Of a DNA stretch of 64,000 nucleotides, positions 1-8,588 are shown in pieces. The stretch covers positions 186,001 to 250,000 of the forward strand of contig NZ_SCMK01000001.1 in assembly GCF_005503355.1 (NCBI RefSeq), read 5' to 3'. The stretch comes from Sphingomonas sp. 1F27F7B (GTDB lineage Bacteria; Pseudomonadota; Alphaproteobacteria; Sphingomonadales; Sphingomonadaceae). Made by a program: the position numbers and the translations under genes. The notes beneath the pieces are model-generated. The model was not told the origin of the DNA. It did not search any database and worked only from the letters and a program-made list of their open reading frames with translations. Each line of letters opens with the position of its first letter. The first letter of the stretch is position 1.

Positions 1-43
1 GCAAATGGCAGGTCTCCGCCGCTGTGCTCGGGCTGGCTGTCAT
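1..43 (-). CDS. 5' end of an unidentified gene downstream of scpA (partial)
   Basis: An ATG at 43-41 begins an open frame that runs off the left edge of the window. It starts three bases after the scpA stop codon and reads MTASPSTAAETCHL in the visible 14 codons. The close spacing suggests it belongs to the same transcript as scpA. There is no strong ribosome-binding site immediately upstream. Too little is visible to name a family, and it may not be a real start. Confidence 0.3.
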   Translation of the reverse strand, partial: MTASPSTAAETCHL

Positions 44-46
44 CGT

Positions 47-2188
47 TCATGCGGCGGCTTCCTCCACGGGCGGCATATTGTGCCCGAGGAGCCTGAGCAC
101 CTCTTCGGCGGCTTTGACAAGGTTGGTGCCGGGCCCGAAGATCGCCTGCACCCCGGCTTCGCGCAGGAATTCATAGTCCTGTGCCGGAATCACCCCGCCC
201 GCGATCACCTTGATGTCCGCCCGGCCGGCATCCCGCAGCTCGCGGATCAGCTCGGGGATCAGCGTCTTGTGGCCCGCGGCCAGGCTGGAGGCGCCGACCA
301 GGTCGACATCGCTCTCGATCGCCAGCGCGGCGGCTTCCTGCGGCGTCTGGAACAGCGGGCCCGCCACCACTTCGAAGCCCAGGTCGCCGAACGCCGAGGA
401 GACCAGGTTGGCCCCGCGATCATGCCCGTCCTGCCCCATCTTGGCGACGAGCATGCGCGGCTTGCGACCGAGCCGCCGTCCGGTGGCGGTCACACCGTCC
501 TTGAGCCGTTCCCAGCGCGCATCCTCGGCATAGGCGCCGCCATAGACGCCCTGCACCGGTGTCGGCTTGGTGGCATAGCGCCCGAAGCCCGCTTCCATGG
601 CCGCGCTGATCTCGCCCAGCGTCGCACGGGCACGGGCAGCCTCCACGGCCAGCGCGAGCAGATTGTCACTGCCCCGCGCGCCCTGCTGCAGCGCGAAGAG
701 CGCCGCCTGGCACGCCGCTTCGTCACGGCTGGCCCGAACGCGCTTGATCCGCGCAATCTGCGCCTCGCGGACGGCGTGATTGTCGACATCGAGGATGTCG
801 ATCGGCTCTTCCTCGGCCTTGCGATACTTGTTGACGCCGACGATCACCTGCTCGCCGCGGTCGATCCTCGCGGCGGTGGCGGCGGCGGCCTCCTCGATCA
901 TCGCCTTGGGCCACCCCGCCGCCACGGCCTTGGCCATGCCGCCCTCGGCCTCGACTCGCTCGATGATCTCCCAGGCCTTGTCGACCAGTTCCTGGGTCAG
1001 GCTCTCGATATAATAGCTGCCGCCGAGCGGATCGACGACCTTGGTCATCCCGGTCTCTTCCTGGATGACGATCTGGGTGTTGCGCGCGATGCGGGCGGAG
1101 AAGTCGGTCGGCAGCGCAATCGCCTCGTCGAGCGCGTTGGTGTGCAGGCTCTGGGTGCCGCCCAGCATCGCCGCCATCGCCTCGATCGTGGTGCGGATGA
1201 CGTTGTTGTACGGATCCTGCTCGGTCAGCGACACCCCCGAGGTCTGGCAATGGGTGCGCAGCATCTTGGAGCGCTCGTCCTTGGCCTCGAGCTTCGTCAT
1301 CACCCGGTGCCAGAGGACGCGTGCTGCGCGCAGCTTCGCGATCTCCATGAAGAAGTTCATACCGATTGCGAAGAAGAAGCTCAAACGCCCTGCGAACTTA
1401 TCGATATCCAGGCCCGAGGCGACGCCGTACTTCACATATTCCATGCCGTCGGCGATGGTGAAGGCAAGCTCCTGAACCTGCGTCGCCCCGGCCTCCTGCA
1501 TATGGTAGCCGGAGATGGAAATACTGTTGAATTTCGGCATGTTCGCGCTGGTATATGCGAAAATGTCCGAAATGATCCGCATGCTCGGTTCGGGCGGATA
1601 GATATAGGTGTTGCGGACCATGAACTCCTTGAGGATGTCGTTCTGGATGGTCCCGTCGAGCAGGCTCTTGTCGACGCCCTGTTCCTCGCCCGCGACGATG
1701 AAGAAGGCAAGCACGGGGATCACCGCGCCGTTCATCGTCATCGAGACGCTCATCTGATCGAGCGGGATGCCGTCGAACAGGATCTTCATGTCCTCGACGC
1801 TGTCGATCGCCACGCCCGCCTTGCCGACATCGCCGGTGACGCGCGGATGGTCGCTGTCATAGCCGCGATGCGTGGCGAGATCGAAGGCGACGCTCAGCCC
1901 CTTCTGCCCGGCCGCGAGGTTGCGGCGGTAGAAGGCGTTGGATTCCTCGGCGGTCGAGAAACCGGCATATTGGCGGATCGTCCAGGGCCGCCCGGCATAC
2001 ATCGAGGCGCGCACGCCGCGCGTGAACGGCGCGAAGCCCGGCAGGCCGGGATCGAGGTGCGCGGTGTCCTCCGCCGTGTAGAGCGGCTTGACGGCGATGC
2101 CCTCGGGCGTGTGCCAGGTCAGGTCCTTGCCCTTGACCTCCTTGGCCGCGAGGGCCTGCCAGCCGGGCAGATTGGGTTTATCCGTCAT
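47..2188 (-). CDS. scpA: Methylmalonyl-CoA mutase, large subunit
   Basis: This 713-residue protein isomerises (R)-methylmalonyl-CoA to succinyl-CoA, the last step of propionyl-CoA assimilation, using adenosylcobalamin in the cytoplasm. The N-terminal ~540 residues form the substrate-binding barrel ([27 protein letters not shown] and [12 protein letters not shown] are visible). The C-terminal cobalamin domain carries DGHDRG, with His589 as the expected axial ligand, and the GGVIP and FGPGT loops. The length fits the one-chain catalytic subunit of the MutB/ScpA type. It is the last recognised gene of the pccB-membrane protein-mce-scpA series. A repeat element fills the gap between it and mce, so some transcripts may end or be processed there. 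Confidence 0.97.
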   Translation of the reverse strand: MTDKPNLPGWQALAAKEVKGKDLTWHTPEGIAVKPLYTAEDTAHLDPGLPGFAPFTRGVRASMYAGRPWTIRQYAGFSTAEESNAFYRRNLAAGQKGLSVAFDLATHRGYDSDHPRVTGDVGKAGVAIDSVEDMKILFDGIPLDQMSVSMTMNGAVIPVLAFFIVAGEEQGVDKSLLDGTIQNDILKEFMVRNTYIYPPEPSMRIISDIFAYTSANMPKFNSISISGYHMQEAGATQVQELAFTIADGMEYVKYGVASGLDIDKFAGRLSFFFAIGMNFFMEIAKLRAARVLWHRVMTKLEAKDERSKMLRTHCQTSGVSLTEQDPYNNVIRTTIEAMAAMLGGTQSLHTNALDEAIALPTDFSARIARNTQIVIQEETGMTKVVDPLGGSYYIESLTQELVDKAWEIIERVEAEGGMAKAVAAGWPKAMIEEAAAATAARIDRGEQVIVGVNKYRKAEEEPIDILDVDNHAVREAQIARIKRVRASRDEAACQAALFALQQGARGSDNLLALAVEAARARATLGEISAAMEAGFGRYATKPTPVQGVYGGAYAEDARWERLKDGVTATGRRLGRKPRMLVAKMGQDGHDRGANLVSSAFGDLGFEVVAGPLFQTPQEAAALAIESDVDLVGASSLAAGHKTLIPELIRELRDAGRADIKVIAGGVIPAQDYEFLREAGVQAIFGPGTNLVKAAEEVLRLLGHNMPPVEEAAA

Positions 2189-2202
2189 CGCAAAAACTCA
2201 CC

Positions 2203-2283
2203 GTCATCCCCGCGAAGGCGAGGACCCAGGGTAACAAAGCTACGTCCCGCTTGGCTCTGGATCCCCACCTTCGCGGGGATGAC
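2203..2283. repeat. REP/BIME-like inverted repeat element, copy 1 (full length)
   Basis: Two arms of about 27 bp (2203-2229 and 2257-2283) are imperfect inverted copies. Their outer tips are GTCATCCCCGCGAAGG and CCTTCGCGGGGATGAC. The arms enclose a core that starts GGGTAAC. A second element at 4577-4656 has the same tips and a related core in the opposite orientation, so this is a dispersed family rather than a chance hairpin. It lies between mce and scpA inside the operon and would form a strong RNA hairpin. Confidence 0.8.
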
Positions 2284-2297
2284 GAAGAAAGGGGTGC

Positions 2298-2720
2298 TCA
2301 ATGCCCTTCCCCTTTCGGCGTCTCCATGATCTCGGTCAGCACTCCGCCCATGTCCTTGGGATGGACGAAGAAGATCGGCGTGCCGTGCGCGCCGATGCGC
2401 GGCTCGCCGAGCACCTTGGCGCCCTTCGCCTCGAACCAGGCCTTGGCTTCGTGAATGTCGGGCACTTCGTAGCAGAGGTGATGCTGCCCGCCCGCCGGGT
2501 TCTTCGCCAGGAAGCCATGGATCGGCGAGCCCTCGCCCAGCGGCTCGATCAGCTCGATCTGGCTGTTGGGCGTGTCGACGAAGCACACCTTCACCCCCTG
2601 CGCGGGCAGATCGAAGGGTTCGCGGATCACTTCCGCGCCCATCACGCCGCGATAGAAGGTGATCGACGCTTCGATCGAAGGCGTCGCGACGCCGACATGG
2701 TTGAGGCGGCCGAGTTTCAT
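2298..2720 (-). CDS. mce: Methylmalonyl-CoA epimerase
   Basis: This 140-residue protein of the glyoxalase/VOC fold interconverts the (S)- and (R)-methylmalonyl-CoA epimers, linking the carboxylase to the mutase. The start MKLGRLNHVGVATPSI is typical of the family. The metal-binding positions expected for the fold appear as His8, a Glu in SQIELIEPL, His in GGQHHLCYEV and Glu near the end in LTEIMETP. I chose the ATG at 2720 over an in-frame one at 2732 because it aligns with the family start. It also overlaps the stop of the upstream small gene by one base (TAATG), a sign of translational coupling. Confidence 0.95.
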   Translation of the reverse strand: MKLGRLNHVGVATPSIEASITFYRGVMGAEVIREPFDLPAQGVKVCFVDTPNSQIELIEPLGEGSPIHGFLAKNPAGGQHHLCYEVPDIHEAKAWFEAKGAKVLGEPRIGAHGTPIFFVHPKDMGGVLTEIMETPKGEGH

Positions 2721-2911
2721 TAGGCGAACCATCCCAGATAGAGCAAAGCAATGACGATGCAGAAATAGGGCGCTGCGCTACCAAGCCGACGAACCGACTT
2801 GGGCAGCCTCGCGGACAGAGTCTGCCCGAGGTTGGGCTTCCCATTCAGGTTTAAGAACCCGTCGACCGCAAAGAAAACGATGACAACGATCCGGAGAATA
2901 TCGCGCATCAT
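2720..2911 (-). CDS. Small two-helix membrane protein in the propionyl-CoA operon
   Basis: This 63-residue protein has two predicted membrane segments (about residues 8-22 and 50-63) joined by a short basic loop with GKPNLGQTL. An AGGAG Shine-Dalgarno lies six bases before its ATG. It starts seven bases after the pccB stop, and its own stop overlaps the mce start. That placement and the ribosome site make it a credible gene despite its size. I do not recognise the family. A membrane role linked to propionate metabolism is possible only by context. Confidence 0.7.
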   Translation of the reverse strand: MMRDILRIVVIVFFAVDGFLNLNGKPNLGQTLSARLPKSVRRLGSAAPYFCIVIALLYLGWFA

Positions 2912-2917
2912 TCTCTC

Positions 2918-4444
2918 CTATAGCGGAATATTGTCGTGCTTCTTCCACGGATTCTCGAGCTGCTTGTTGCGCAGCTTCCTGAGCCCCAGCGCCACCCGCC
3001 GCCGCGTGGAATGCGGCATGATCACTTCATCCACGAACCCCTTGCTCGCCGCCACGAACGGATTGGCGAAGCGCGCCTCATATTCGGCGGTCCGCTCGGC
3101 AATCTCTTCGGGCGTCTTGCCCCGGAAGATGATCTCCACCGCGCCCTTGGCCCCCATCACCGCGATCTCGGCGGTCGGCCAGGCGTAATTCAAGTCGCCG
3201 CGCAGATGCTTCGACGCCATCACGTCATAGGCGCCGCCATAGGCCTTGCGGGTGATCACGGTGATCTTGGGCACCGTCGCCTCGGCATAGGCGAAGAGCA
3301 GCTTGGCGCCGTGCTTGATGATGCCCGAATGCTCCTGGCCGACGCCCGGCAGGAAACCCGGCACATCGACGAAGGTGACGATCGGGATCTCGAACGCGTC
3401 GCAGAAACGCACGAAGCGCGCGCCTTTCTTCGACGAGTTGATATCCAGGCACCCGGCCAGCACCATCGGCTGGTTCGCCACCACGCCCACCGTGCGCCCC
3501 TCGATCCGGCCGAAGCCGATCAGGATGTTGCCGGCATGGCTCGGCTGCAGCTCGAAGAACTCGCCCTCGTCGAGCGTCTTCCGGATCAGCTCGTGCATGT
3601 CATAGGGCTGGTTGGCGCTCGGCGGGATGAGCGTGTCGAGGCTCGGCTCCATCCGATCCCATGGATCGTCGCACGGCCGCTCGGGCACTTCCTCGCGGTT
3701 CGAGGCGGGCAGAAAATCCACGAAGTCGCGGGCCGCGAGCAGCGCCTCGATATCGTTGTCAAAGGCCACATCGGCGACCCCCGACTTCGTGGTATGCGTC
3801 ACCGCACCACCCAGTTCCTCCTGCGTGACGATCTCGTTGGTAACGGTCTTCACTACATCCGGGCCGGTGACGAACATGTACGACGAGTCCTTCACCATGA
3901 AGATGAAGTCGGTCATCGCGGGGGAATAGACCGCGCCGCCGGCGCATGGCCCCATGATCAGCGAGAGCTGCGGCACCACGCCCGATGCCAGCACGTTGCG
4001 CTGGAACACCTCGGCATAGCCGCCAAGGCTGGCGACACCCTCCTGGATGCGCGCGCCGCCGCTGTCGTTCAGCCCGATCACGGGGGCGCCCACCTTCATC
4101 GCCATATCCATGATCTTGCAGATCTTCTGCGCGTGGCGCTCGCTGAGCGAGCCGCCGAACACAGTGAAGTCCTGGCTGAACACGAAGACGAGGCGGCCGT
4201 TGATCGTACCCGATCCCGTGACGACGCCGTCGCCGGGAACGATCTGGTCCTGCATGCCGAAGTCGACGCAATTGTGCTCGACATACATGTCGAGCTCCTC
4301 GAACGAACCCTGGTCGAGCAGCACTTCGATCCGCTCGCGCGCGGTCAGCTTGCCCTTGGCGTGCTGCGCGTCGATCCGCTTCTGCCCCCCACCCAGGCGG
4401 GCGGCGGCGCGGCGGCGTTCCAGTTCCTCGATCGTCGACGACAT
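2918..4444 (-). CDS. pccB: Propionyl-CoA carboxylase beta subunit (carboxyltransferase)
   Basis: This 508-residue protein transfers carboxyl from biotin to propionyl-CoA to give methylmalonyl-CoA. It carries both crotonase-like carboxyltransferase halves: [26 protein letters not shown] and [12 protein letters not shown] in the N half, then VDVPGFLPG and [10 protein letters not shown] in the C half. The start at 4444 ([16 protein letters not shown]) matches the family and follows a GGGGAA site. In-frame ATGs at 4504, 4477 and 4456 would add a non-conserved extension. The biotinylated alpha subunit (pccA) is not in this window. It is the first gene of the operon and divergent from pccR, with a cluster of likely PccR sites upstream. 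Confidence 0.96.
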   Translation of the reverse strand: MSSTIEELERRRAAARLGGGQKRIDAQHAKGKLTARERIEVLLDQGSFEELDMYVEHNCVDFGMQDQIVPGDGVVTGSGTINGRLVFVFSQDFTVFGGSLSERHAQKICKIMDMAMKVGAPVIGLNDSGGARIQEGVASLGGYAEVFQRNVLASGVVPQLSLIMGPCAGGAVYSPAMTDFIFMVKDSSYMFVTGPDVVKTVTNEIVTQEELGGAVTHTTKSGVADVAFDNDIEALLAARDFVDFLPASNREEVPERPCDDPWDRMEPSLDTLIPPSANQPYDMHELIRKTLDEGEFFELQPSHAGNILIGFGRIEGRTVGVVANQPMVLAGCLDINSSKKGARFVRFCDAFEIPIVTFVDVPGFLPGVGQEHSGIIKHGAKLLFAYAEATVPKITVITRKAYGGAYDVMASKHLRGDLNYAWPTAEIAVMGAKGAVEIIFRGKTPEEIAERTAEYEARFANPFVAASKGFVDEVIMPHSTRRRVALGLRKLRNKQLENPWKKHDNIPL

Positions 4445-4499
4445 GCGGTTCCCCATCAGGTGCGGCGGCTTCTGCATCGGGACATGCGCCCGCGGCAAA

Positions 4500-4546
4500 T
4501 GCAATGTTGCAAAGTTGTAAGTGGTGAGTTTGCAGATATACTGCAG
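4500..4546. promoter_or_regulatory. Candidate PccR operator cluster between pccB and pccR
   Basis: Within 47 bp there are five TGCA-like half-sites: TGCAA at 4500, TTGCAAA at 4507-4513, TTGTAA at 4515-4520, TTTGCA at 4529-4534 and CTGCAG at 4541-4546. ScfR-family regulators such as PccR of Rhodobacter are known to bind TTTGCAAA-type repeats near propionyl-CoA genes. The match here is imperfect. The AT-rich stretch stands out from its GC-rich surroundings and sits just upstream of pccB. It may also contain the promoter. Confidence 0.55.
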
Positions 4547-4576
4547 ATATGCGCAGCGATTGCCCTACTACCCGCC

Positions 4577-4656
4577 GTCATCCCCGCGAAGGCGGGTATC
4601 CAGAGTCGCAAGCGACAAGCTCCGTTACCCTGAATCCCCGCTTTCGCGGGGATGAC
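4577..4656. repeat. REP/BIME-like inverted repeat element, copy 2 (full length)
   Basis: This element has the same architecture as 2203-2283. The arms begin GTCATCCCCGCGAAGG and end TTTCGCGGGGATGAC, flanking a 26-bp core. The reverse complement of its core (GGTAACGGAGCTTG...) resembles the core of copy 1, so the two elements point in opposite directions. It lies between the candidate operator cluster and the start of pccR. Confidence 0.8.
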
Positions 4657-4685
4657 GGGCAAAGGGAAGACGAGGGGAAGATGGG

Positions 4686-6086
4686 ATGAGCAATTCCCCC
4701 CGCCGCCGCCTGTTCGAAGGCTTCCGCCTGCGCGAACTGCGCCGCCGCGTGGGGCTGAGCCAGGCGGCGATGGCGACTCGCCTCGGCATCTCGGTTTCCT
4801 ATCTCTCGCAGATCGAGAATAACGACCGGCCGATCACCGACATCGTGCTCGTCGCTCTCAACCGCGAATTCCCGCTCGAGGCGTTCGGCGACGCAGCGGA
4901 CAGCAGCGCGCTGCTCCGCACGATCGACGCCGCCACCGATGCCGAAGTCTCCGCCGAGCGCATGGAGGAAGCCGATGTCCGCCGGAGCCTGGAGCAGCAG
5001 CCCCTGCTCGCTCGCCGCATGGTGGCGCTGCACGACGCCTGGCGGCGCAGCCAGGAACAGCTCCGCGTGCTCGACGACCGGTTCGACAGCGGCTCGACCG
5101 ACGCCGCCCCGCTCCCCTGGGAGGAAGTGCGCGACTGGTTCCAGGCCGAAGGCAATTATGTCGATGCGATCGACCTGTCGGCGGAAGCACTGGCGGCCGA
5201 TCTCGATGCCGATCGCCCCCTTCGCGGACTCGAGGATCGCCTTCGCTGGCACGGGGTGAAGGTCGTCGGCGAGGATGGCGACGGCAGCCAGCTCAGCCGC
5301 TTCGACGCCAAGACCCGCCGCCTAGCGATCAACAGCGCGCTCCCGCCCGAGAGCCGTGCCTTCCTGCTCGCCCACCGGCTGGTCCGCTACGAGTTCGAGA
5401 ACGAGATGCGCGAAGTGGTGGAGGGCTCGGGCCTCGCCGCGCCCGCTTCGCGCGAGTTGCTCAGGCTCGGCCTCGCCAACTATGCCGCCGGCGCGCTGCT
5501 GATGCCCTATGGCGCGTTCAGGGACACCGCGCGCGAAGTGCGCCATGACATCGACCGGCTGCGCCAGCGCTTCGGCGTGAGCTTCGAGCAGGCCTGCCAT
5601 CGCCTGTCCACGCTCCAGCGCCCGGGCGCGGCCGGCCTGCCCTTCTTTTTCTGCCGCGTCGACATGGCGGGCAACATCACCAAGCGCCATTCCGCCACGC
5701 GCCTGCAATTCGCCCGGTTCGGCGGCGCCTGCCCGCTCTGGGTGGTGCACGAGGCGGTGGCGATCCCTGATCGCATCCTCGTCCAGCATGCCGAGATGCC
5801 CGACGGCACCCGCTACGTCTCGATGGCCAAGGGCCTGGTGAAGCCCTCGGGCAGCTATGCGCGCCCGCCGCGGCGTTATGCGGTGGCGTTGGGCTGCGAG
5901 GAGATGCATGCCGCCGATTTCGTCTATGCGGACGATCTGCGCCCGGGCGGCGGCGCGACGCCCATCGGCGCGAGCTGCCGCATCTGTCCGCGCGCGGATT
6001 GCGACCAGCGCGCCTTCCCGCCCGCAGCCTCGGCGATCGCGATCGATCCCGACCGGCGCAGCGTGGTGCCCTATGGTTTCCGCTGA
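4686..6086 (+). CDS. pccR: Short-chain acyl-CoA responsive transcriptional regulator (ScfR/PccR type)
   Basis: This 466-residue regulator has three parts. Residues ~11-65 form an XRE-type helix-turn-helix (GLSQAAMATRLGISVSYLSQIE). The middle holds an IrrE/ImmA-like region (FLLAHRLVRYEFENE). The C-terminal DUF2083 domain ends with a cysteine cluster (CRICPRADC). Family knowledge: PccR activates propionyl-CoA carboxylase genes in response to acyl-CoA. Its position divergent from pccB strongly supports that target here. The start at 4686 is preceded by GAGGGGAAG. It probably also controls its own expression through the shared upstream region. Confidence 0.88.
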   Translation: MSNSPRRRLFEGFRLRELRRRVGLSQAAMATRLGISVSYLSQIENNDRPITDIVLVALNREFPLEAFGDAADSSALLRTIDAATDAEVSAERMEEADVRRSLEQQPLLARRMVALHDAWRRSQEQLRVLDDRFDSGSTDAAPLPWEEVRDWFQAEGNYVDAIDLSAEALAADLDADRPLRGLEDRLRWHGVKVVGEDGDGSQLSRFDAKTRRLAINSALPPESRAFLLAHRLVRYEFENEMREVVEGSGLAAPASRELLRLGLANYAAGALLMPYGAFRDTAREVRHDIDRLRQRFGVSFEQACHRLSTLQRPGAAGLPFFFCRVDMAGNITKRHSATRLQFARFGGACPLWVVHEAVAIPDRILVQHAEMPDGTRYVSMAKGLVKPSGSYARPPRRYAVALGCEEMHAADFVYADDLRPGGGATPIGASCRICPRADCDQRAFPPAASAIAIDPDRRSVVPYGFR

Positions 6087-6181
6087 AGCGCCTTCCCCGG
6101 CGTGCGCGGAGGAGGAATCATTGCTCCCTTCCCCCGAACCATGGCATACCCGAAAAACGAAAAAGCCTTGGGAGAGGTATG

Positions 6182-6940
6182 ATGGCCACCGCGCTGCGCA
6201 ATTCCACGATGACCGAAGCCGAGTGGGAGGCTCGCCAGCAGCTGGCCGCCTGCTACCGGGTGTTCGACATGCTCGGCTGGTCCGAGATGATCTACAACCA
6301 TATCACACTGAAGGTGCCGGGCGAGGAAGGCGCCTTCCTGATCAACCCGTTCGGGCTGCATTTCAGCGAAGTGAAGGCGTCGAACCTCGTCAAGATCGAC
6401 ATCGACGGCAACAAGCTCGACAACTCGCCCTATCCGGTGAACCGCGCCGGCTTCGTCCAGCATGCGCTGTTCCACCGCCACCTGCCCGACGCGCACTGCA
6501 TCGCACATACTCACACCACTGCCGGCATGGCGGTCGCGTCCGTGGAAGGCGGCCTTCGTCCCACCAATTTCTATGCGTGCAACTTCGCCGGCCAGATCGC
6601 CTATCATGATTTCGAAGGCGTGACGGTGCGTGACGAGGAAGGCGAGCGCCTGCTCGCGCATCTGGGCGACAAGCGAGTGATGCTGCTCCGCAACCACGGC
6701 ATATTGGTGATGGGCCGGACGGTGCCCGAGGCGTTCATCAAGCACTGGTCGCTCCAGCGCGCCTGCGAGATCCAGATCGCCACCGCCAGCATGGGCGAGC
6801 CGATCACGGTTCCGGACGAAGTGGTCGCCGTCCACCAGCGCGACCTCCACATGGCGCAGGTGCCGGGCGGTCCGGGCGCGGCGGACTTCGCGGCGATGGT
6901 GCGGCTGGTCGACCGCACGGACAAGAGCTGGCGGGAGTAA
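6182..6940 (+). CDS. Class II aldolase/adducin family protein
   Basis: This protein of ~252 residues has the class II (zinc) aldolase fold seen in fuculose- and ribulose-phosphate aldolases. The family zinc histidines are visible in AHTHTTAGMA, and NHGILVMG carries the third. FGLHFSEV and SWSEMIYNH-like N-terminal segments are also typical. I chose the ATG at 6182, four bases after GGAGAGG; the in-frame ATG at 6179 is too close. Family members of this subgroup lack an assigned substrate, so no specific reaction is claimed. It stands alone downstream of pccR and convergent with the dioxygenase gene. Confidence 0.82.
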   Translation: MATALRNSTMTEAEWEARQQLAACYRVFDMLGWSEMIYNHITLKVPGEEGAFLINPFGLHFSEVKASNLVKIDIDGNKLDNSPYPVNRAGFVQHALFHRHLPDAHCIAHTHTTAGMAVASVEGGLRPTNFYACNFAGQIAYHDFEGVTVRDEEGERLLAHLGDKRVMLLRNHGILVMGRTVPEAFIKHWSLQRACEIQIATASMGEPITVPDEVVAVHQRDLHMAQVPGGPGAADFAAMVRLVDRTDKSWRE

Positions 6941-7093
6941 CTCCCCCTCGCCGCCTCCAACCGTCACCCCGGGGGTCCGCCGCGCCGCAAGTCATGCCGA
7001 TAGCGGATCGAGCCCGGAGCCGGGGCGGCGGCACGGGGGCCGAAACAGGAGCCCCCATGCCCTGAACTTCCTAAACTTCCAGCCCGCGAATCG

Positions 7094-7894
7094 TCACCCG
7101 AACCGATAGCCCGACACCGTCCATCCCAGCACATGGTCGCGATAGTCGCGCACCACCGCCCCCTCGCCGCCCGCGCCGAGCGCGACCATCAGCGGGAGCA
7201 GATGCTCCTCGCGCGGATGGGCGAAGCGGGCATGGGGCAGCCGGTCCCAGGCGGCGACGCGCGCGGCGCGGCGCACCGGATCGGCGTCGGTCACCGCATC
7301 GGCGAGCGCATCGTCCCATGCATCGGCCACCGGCGTCACTTGCGGCCCGCGGGCCAGCAGATTGTGGAAGCTCATGCCCGATCCGACGATCAGCACGCCC
7401 TCGTCGCGAAGCGGGGCGAGCGCCCTGCCCAGCGCGATATGACCGGCAGGATCCAGGTCCTTGCGCAGCGACAGCTGGACGAGCGGGATGTCGCCCCCCG
7501 GCACCGCCACCATCATCGGGATGAACACGCCGTGATCCCAGCCGCGCTCGCGCTCTTCGCCCACCGGGAATCCGGCGCCTTCGAGCAACGCCTTCACCCG
7601 CGCGGCCACCTCGGGCGAGCCCGGCGCGTCCCAGCGCAGGCGATAGGTATGCTCGGGGAAGCCGTAATAGTCGAACAGCAGCGGCTGGCCGCTGCCGGCA
7701 TGGACGGTGACCTGATCCTCCTCCCAATGACCCGAGACGAGCAGGATCGCCCGCGGCTTCGCGGGCAGCGAGCGGATCAGCCCGGCGAGATACGCCTGCA
7801 TCGATCGCCACATCGGGTCAGGCGGGCCGCCATCCGGGTCCATGAAGAAGCAGGGGCCGCCGCCATGCGGAATGAAGAGCGTGGGAAGTGTCAT
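7094..7894 (-). CDS. LigB/DODA-type extradiol ring-cleavage dioxygenase
   Basis: This 266-residue protein belongs to the class III extradiol dioxygenases related to plant 4,5-DOPA dioxygenase and E. coli YgiD. Conserved histidine motifs are visible: FIPHGGGP (His10), SGHWEED (His56), GWDHGVF (His121) and SGMSFHNL. The start at 7894 (MTLPTLFIPHGG) is the family start; the frame stays open upstream but shows no homology. The native substrate is unknown in most bacteria. It is divergent from the [2Fe-2S] gene, with about 78 bp between them that contain a small CCGGC/GCCGG dyad at 7921-7935. Between its end and the aldolase gene (6941-7093) I see only GC-rich hairpins, such as 7035-7056, without T tails. 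Confidence 0.85.
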   Translation of the reverse strand: MTLPTLFIPHGGGPCFFMDPDGGPPDPMWRSMQAYLAGLIRSLPAKPRAILLVSGHWEEDQVTVHAGSGQPLLFDYYGFPEHTYRLRWDAPGSPEVAARVKALLEGAGFPVGEERERGWDHGVFIPMMVAVPGGDIPLVQLSLRKDLDPAGHIALGRALAPLRDEGVLIVGSGMSFHNLLARGPQVTPVADAWDDALADAVTDADPVRRAARVAAWDRLPHARFAHPREEHLLPLMVALGAGGEGAVVRDYRDHVLGWTVSGYRFG

Positions 7895-7972
7895 GCCGCG
7901 GATGTCGTCCCCCGAGCATCCCGGCACAATGCCGGTTTCGGAAACGGCGCGTTTCCCGCTACACCCCGAGGC

Positions 7973-8467
7973 ATGACTCGCTTCACCGTCAACAACCAGC
8001 CGGTAGCCTACAGGATGGATCCGCGCACGCCGCTGCTCTGGGCATTGCGCGACGCCTCGAACCTCACCGGCACCAAATATGGCTGCGGCACCGGCGATTG
8101 CGGGGCCTGCACGGTCGATGTCGACGGCACGGTGCGCCTCGCCTGCCAGGAGACGATCGGCGCGCTCGAGGGCACGTTCGTCACCACGATCGAGGGGCTC
8201 TCCAAGGACCGCGGTCATCCGGTGCAACAGGCGTTGATCGCGGCGAACGTCCCGCAATGCGGCTATTGCATCCCCGGCGTGGTTATGGCGGCCGCGGTAC
8301 TGTTGCGGGCCAACCGGAACCCGAGCGAACAGGACATCAAGGACGCGATCCCCAATATCTGCCGCTGCGGCATCTATCCGCGGCTGGTGGAGGCGATCGA
8401 GAACGCCGCCCGCATCGCGCGCGGCGACGTTGCCGCGCCCGACGCCGCGCCGCAGGCGGAACCCTGA
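7973..8467 (+). CDS. Orphan [2Fe-2S] subunit of a molybdenum hydroxylase (isoquinoline 1-oxidoreductase alpha-like)
   Basis: This 164-residue protein has the two-cluster ferredoxin subunit layout of xanthine oxidase-family enzymes. A plant-type cluster uses Cys38, Cys43, Cys46 and Cys58 (YGCGTGDCGAC...C). An all-helical second cluster uses Cys96, Cys99, Cys130 and Cys132 (QCGYC, ICRCG). Such subunits pass electrons from a molybdopterin subunit, normally the next gene. Here the next gene is an RcnB-like protein, and no molybdopterin subunit lies in the window. It may pair with a distant partner or be a remnant. The ATG at 7973 fits the family start. Confidence 0.88.
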   Translation: MTRFTVNNQPVAYRMDPRTPLLWALRDASNLTGTKYGCGTGDCGACTVDVDGTVRLACQETIGALEGTFVTTIEGLSKDRGHPVQQALIAANVPQCGYCIPGVVMAAAVLLRANRNPSEQDIKDAIPNICRCGIYPRLVEAIENAARIARGDVAAPDAAPQAEP

Positions 8468-8588
8468 ATTGTTTCGAATGCTTTCAATATGCTGACAGGC
8501 GAATTCAGAGTCAGGTCAGTTGCCGTGGCTTAAGAAGAGGGCACCCTCGAAAGCCCGGCCTATTGCCGGTCCCAGCGGAGACACTCAG

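Noticed and set aside
5..2329. Very long open frame antisense to scpA, and similar ones antisense to slt, carB, rpoD, the coiled-coil gene, nuoL and nuoG
   Set aside because: They mirror strong GC-rich codon bias of the real genes, show no recognisable family, and have Arg/His/Asp-heavy composition typical of shadow frames.
2203..4656. CRISPR-like array suggested by repeated GTCATCCCCGCG tips
   Set aside because: The repeats are inverted pairs about 2.3 kb apart with no regularly spaced direct repeats and no cas genes.
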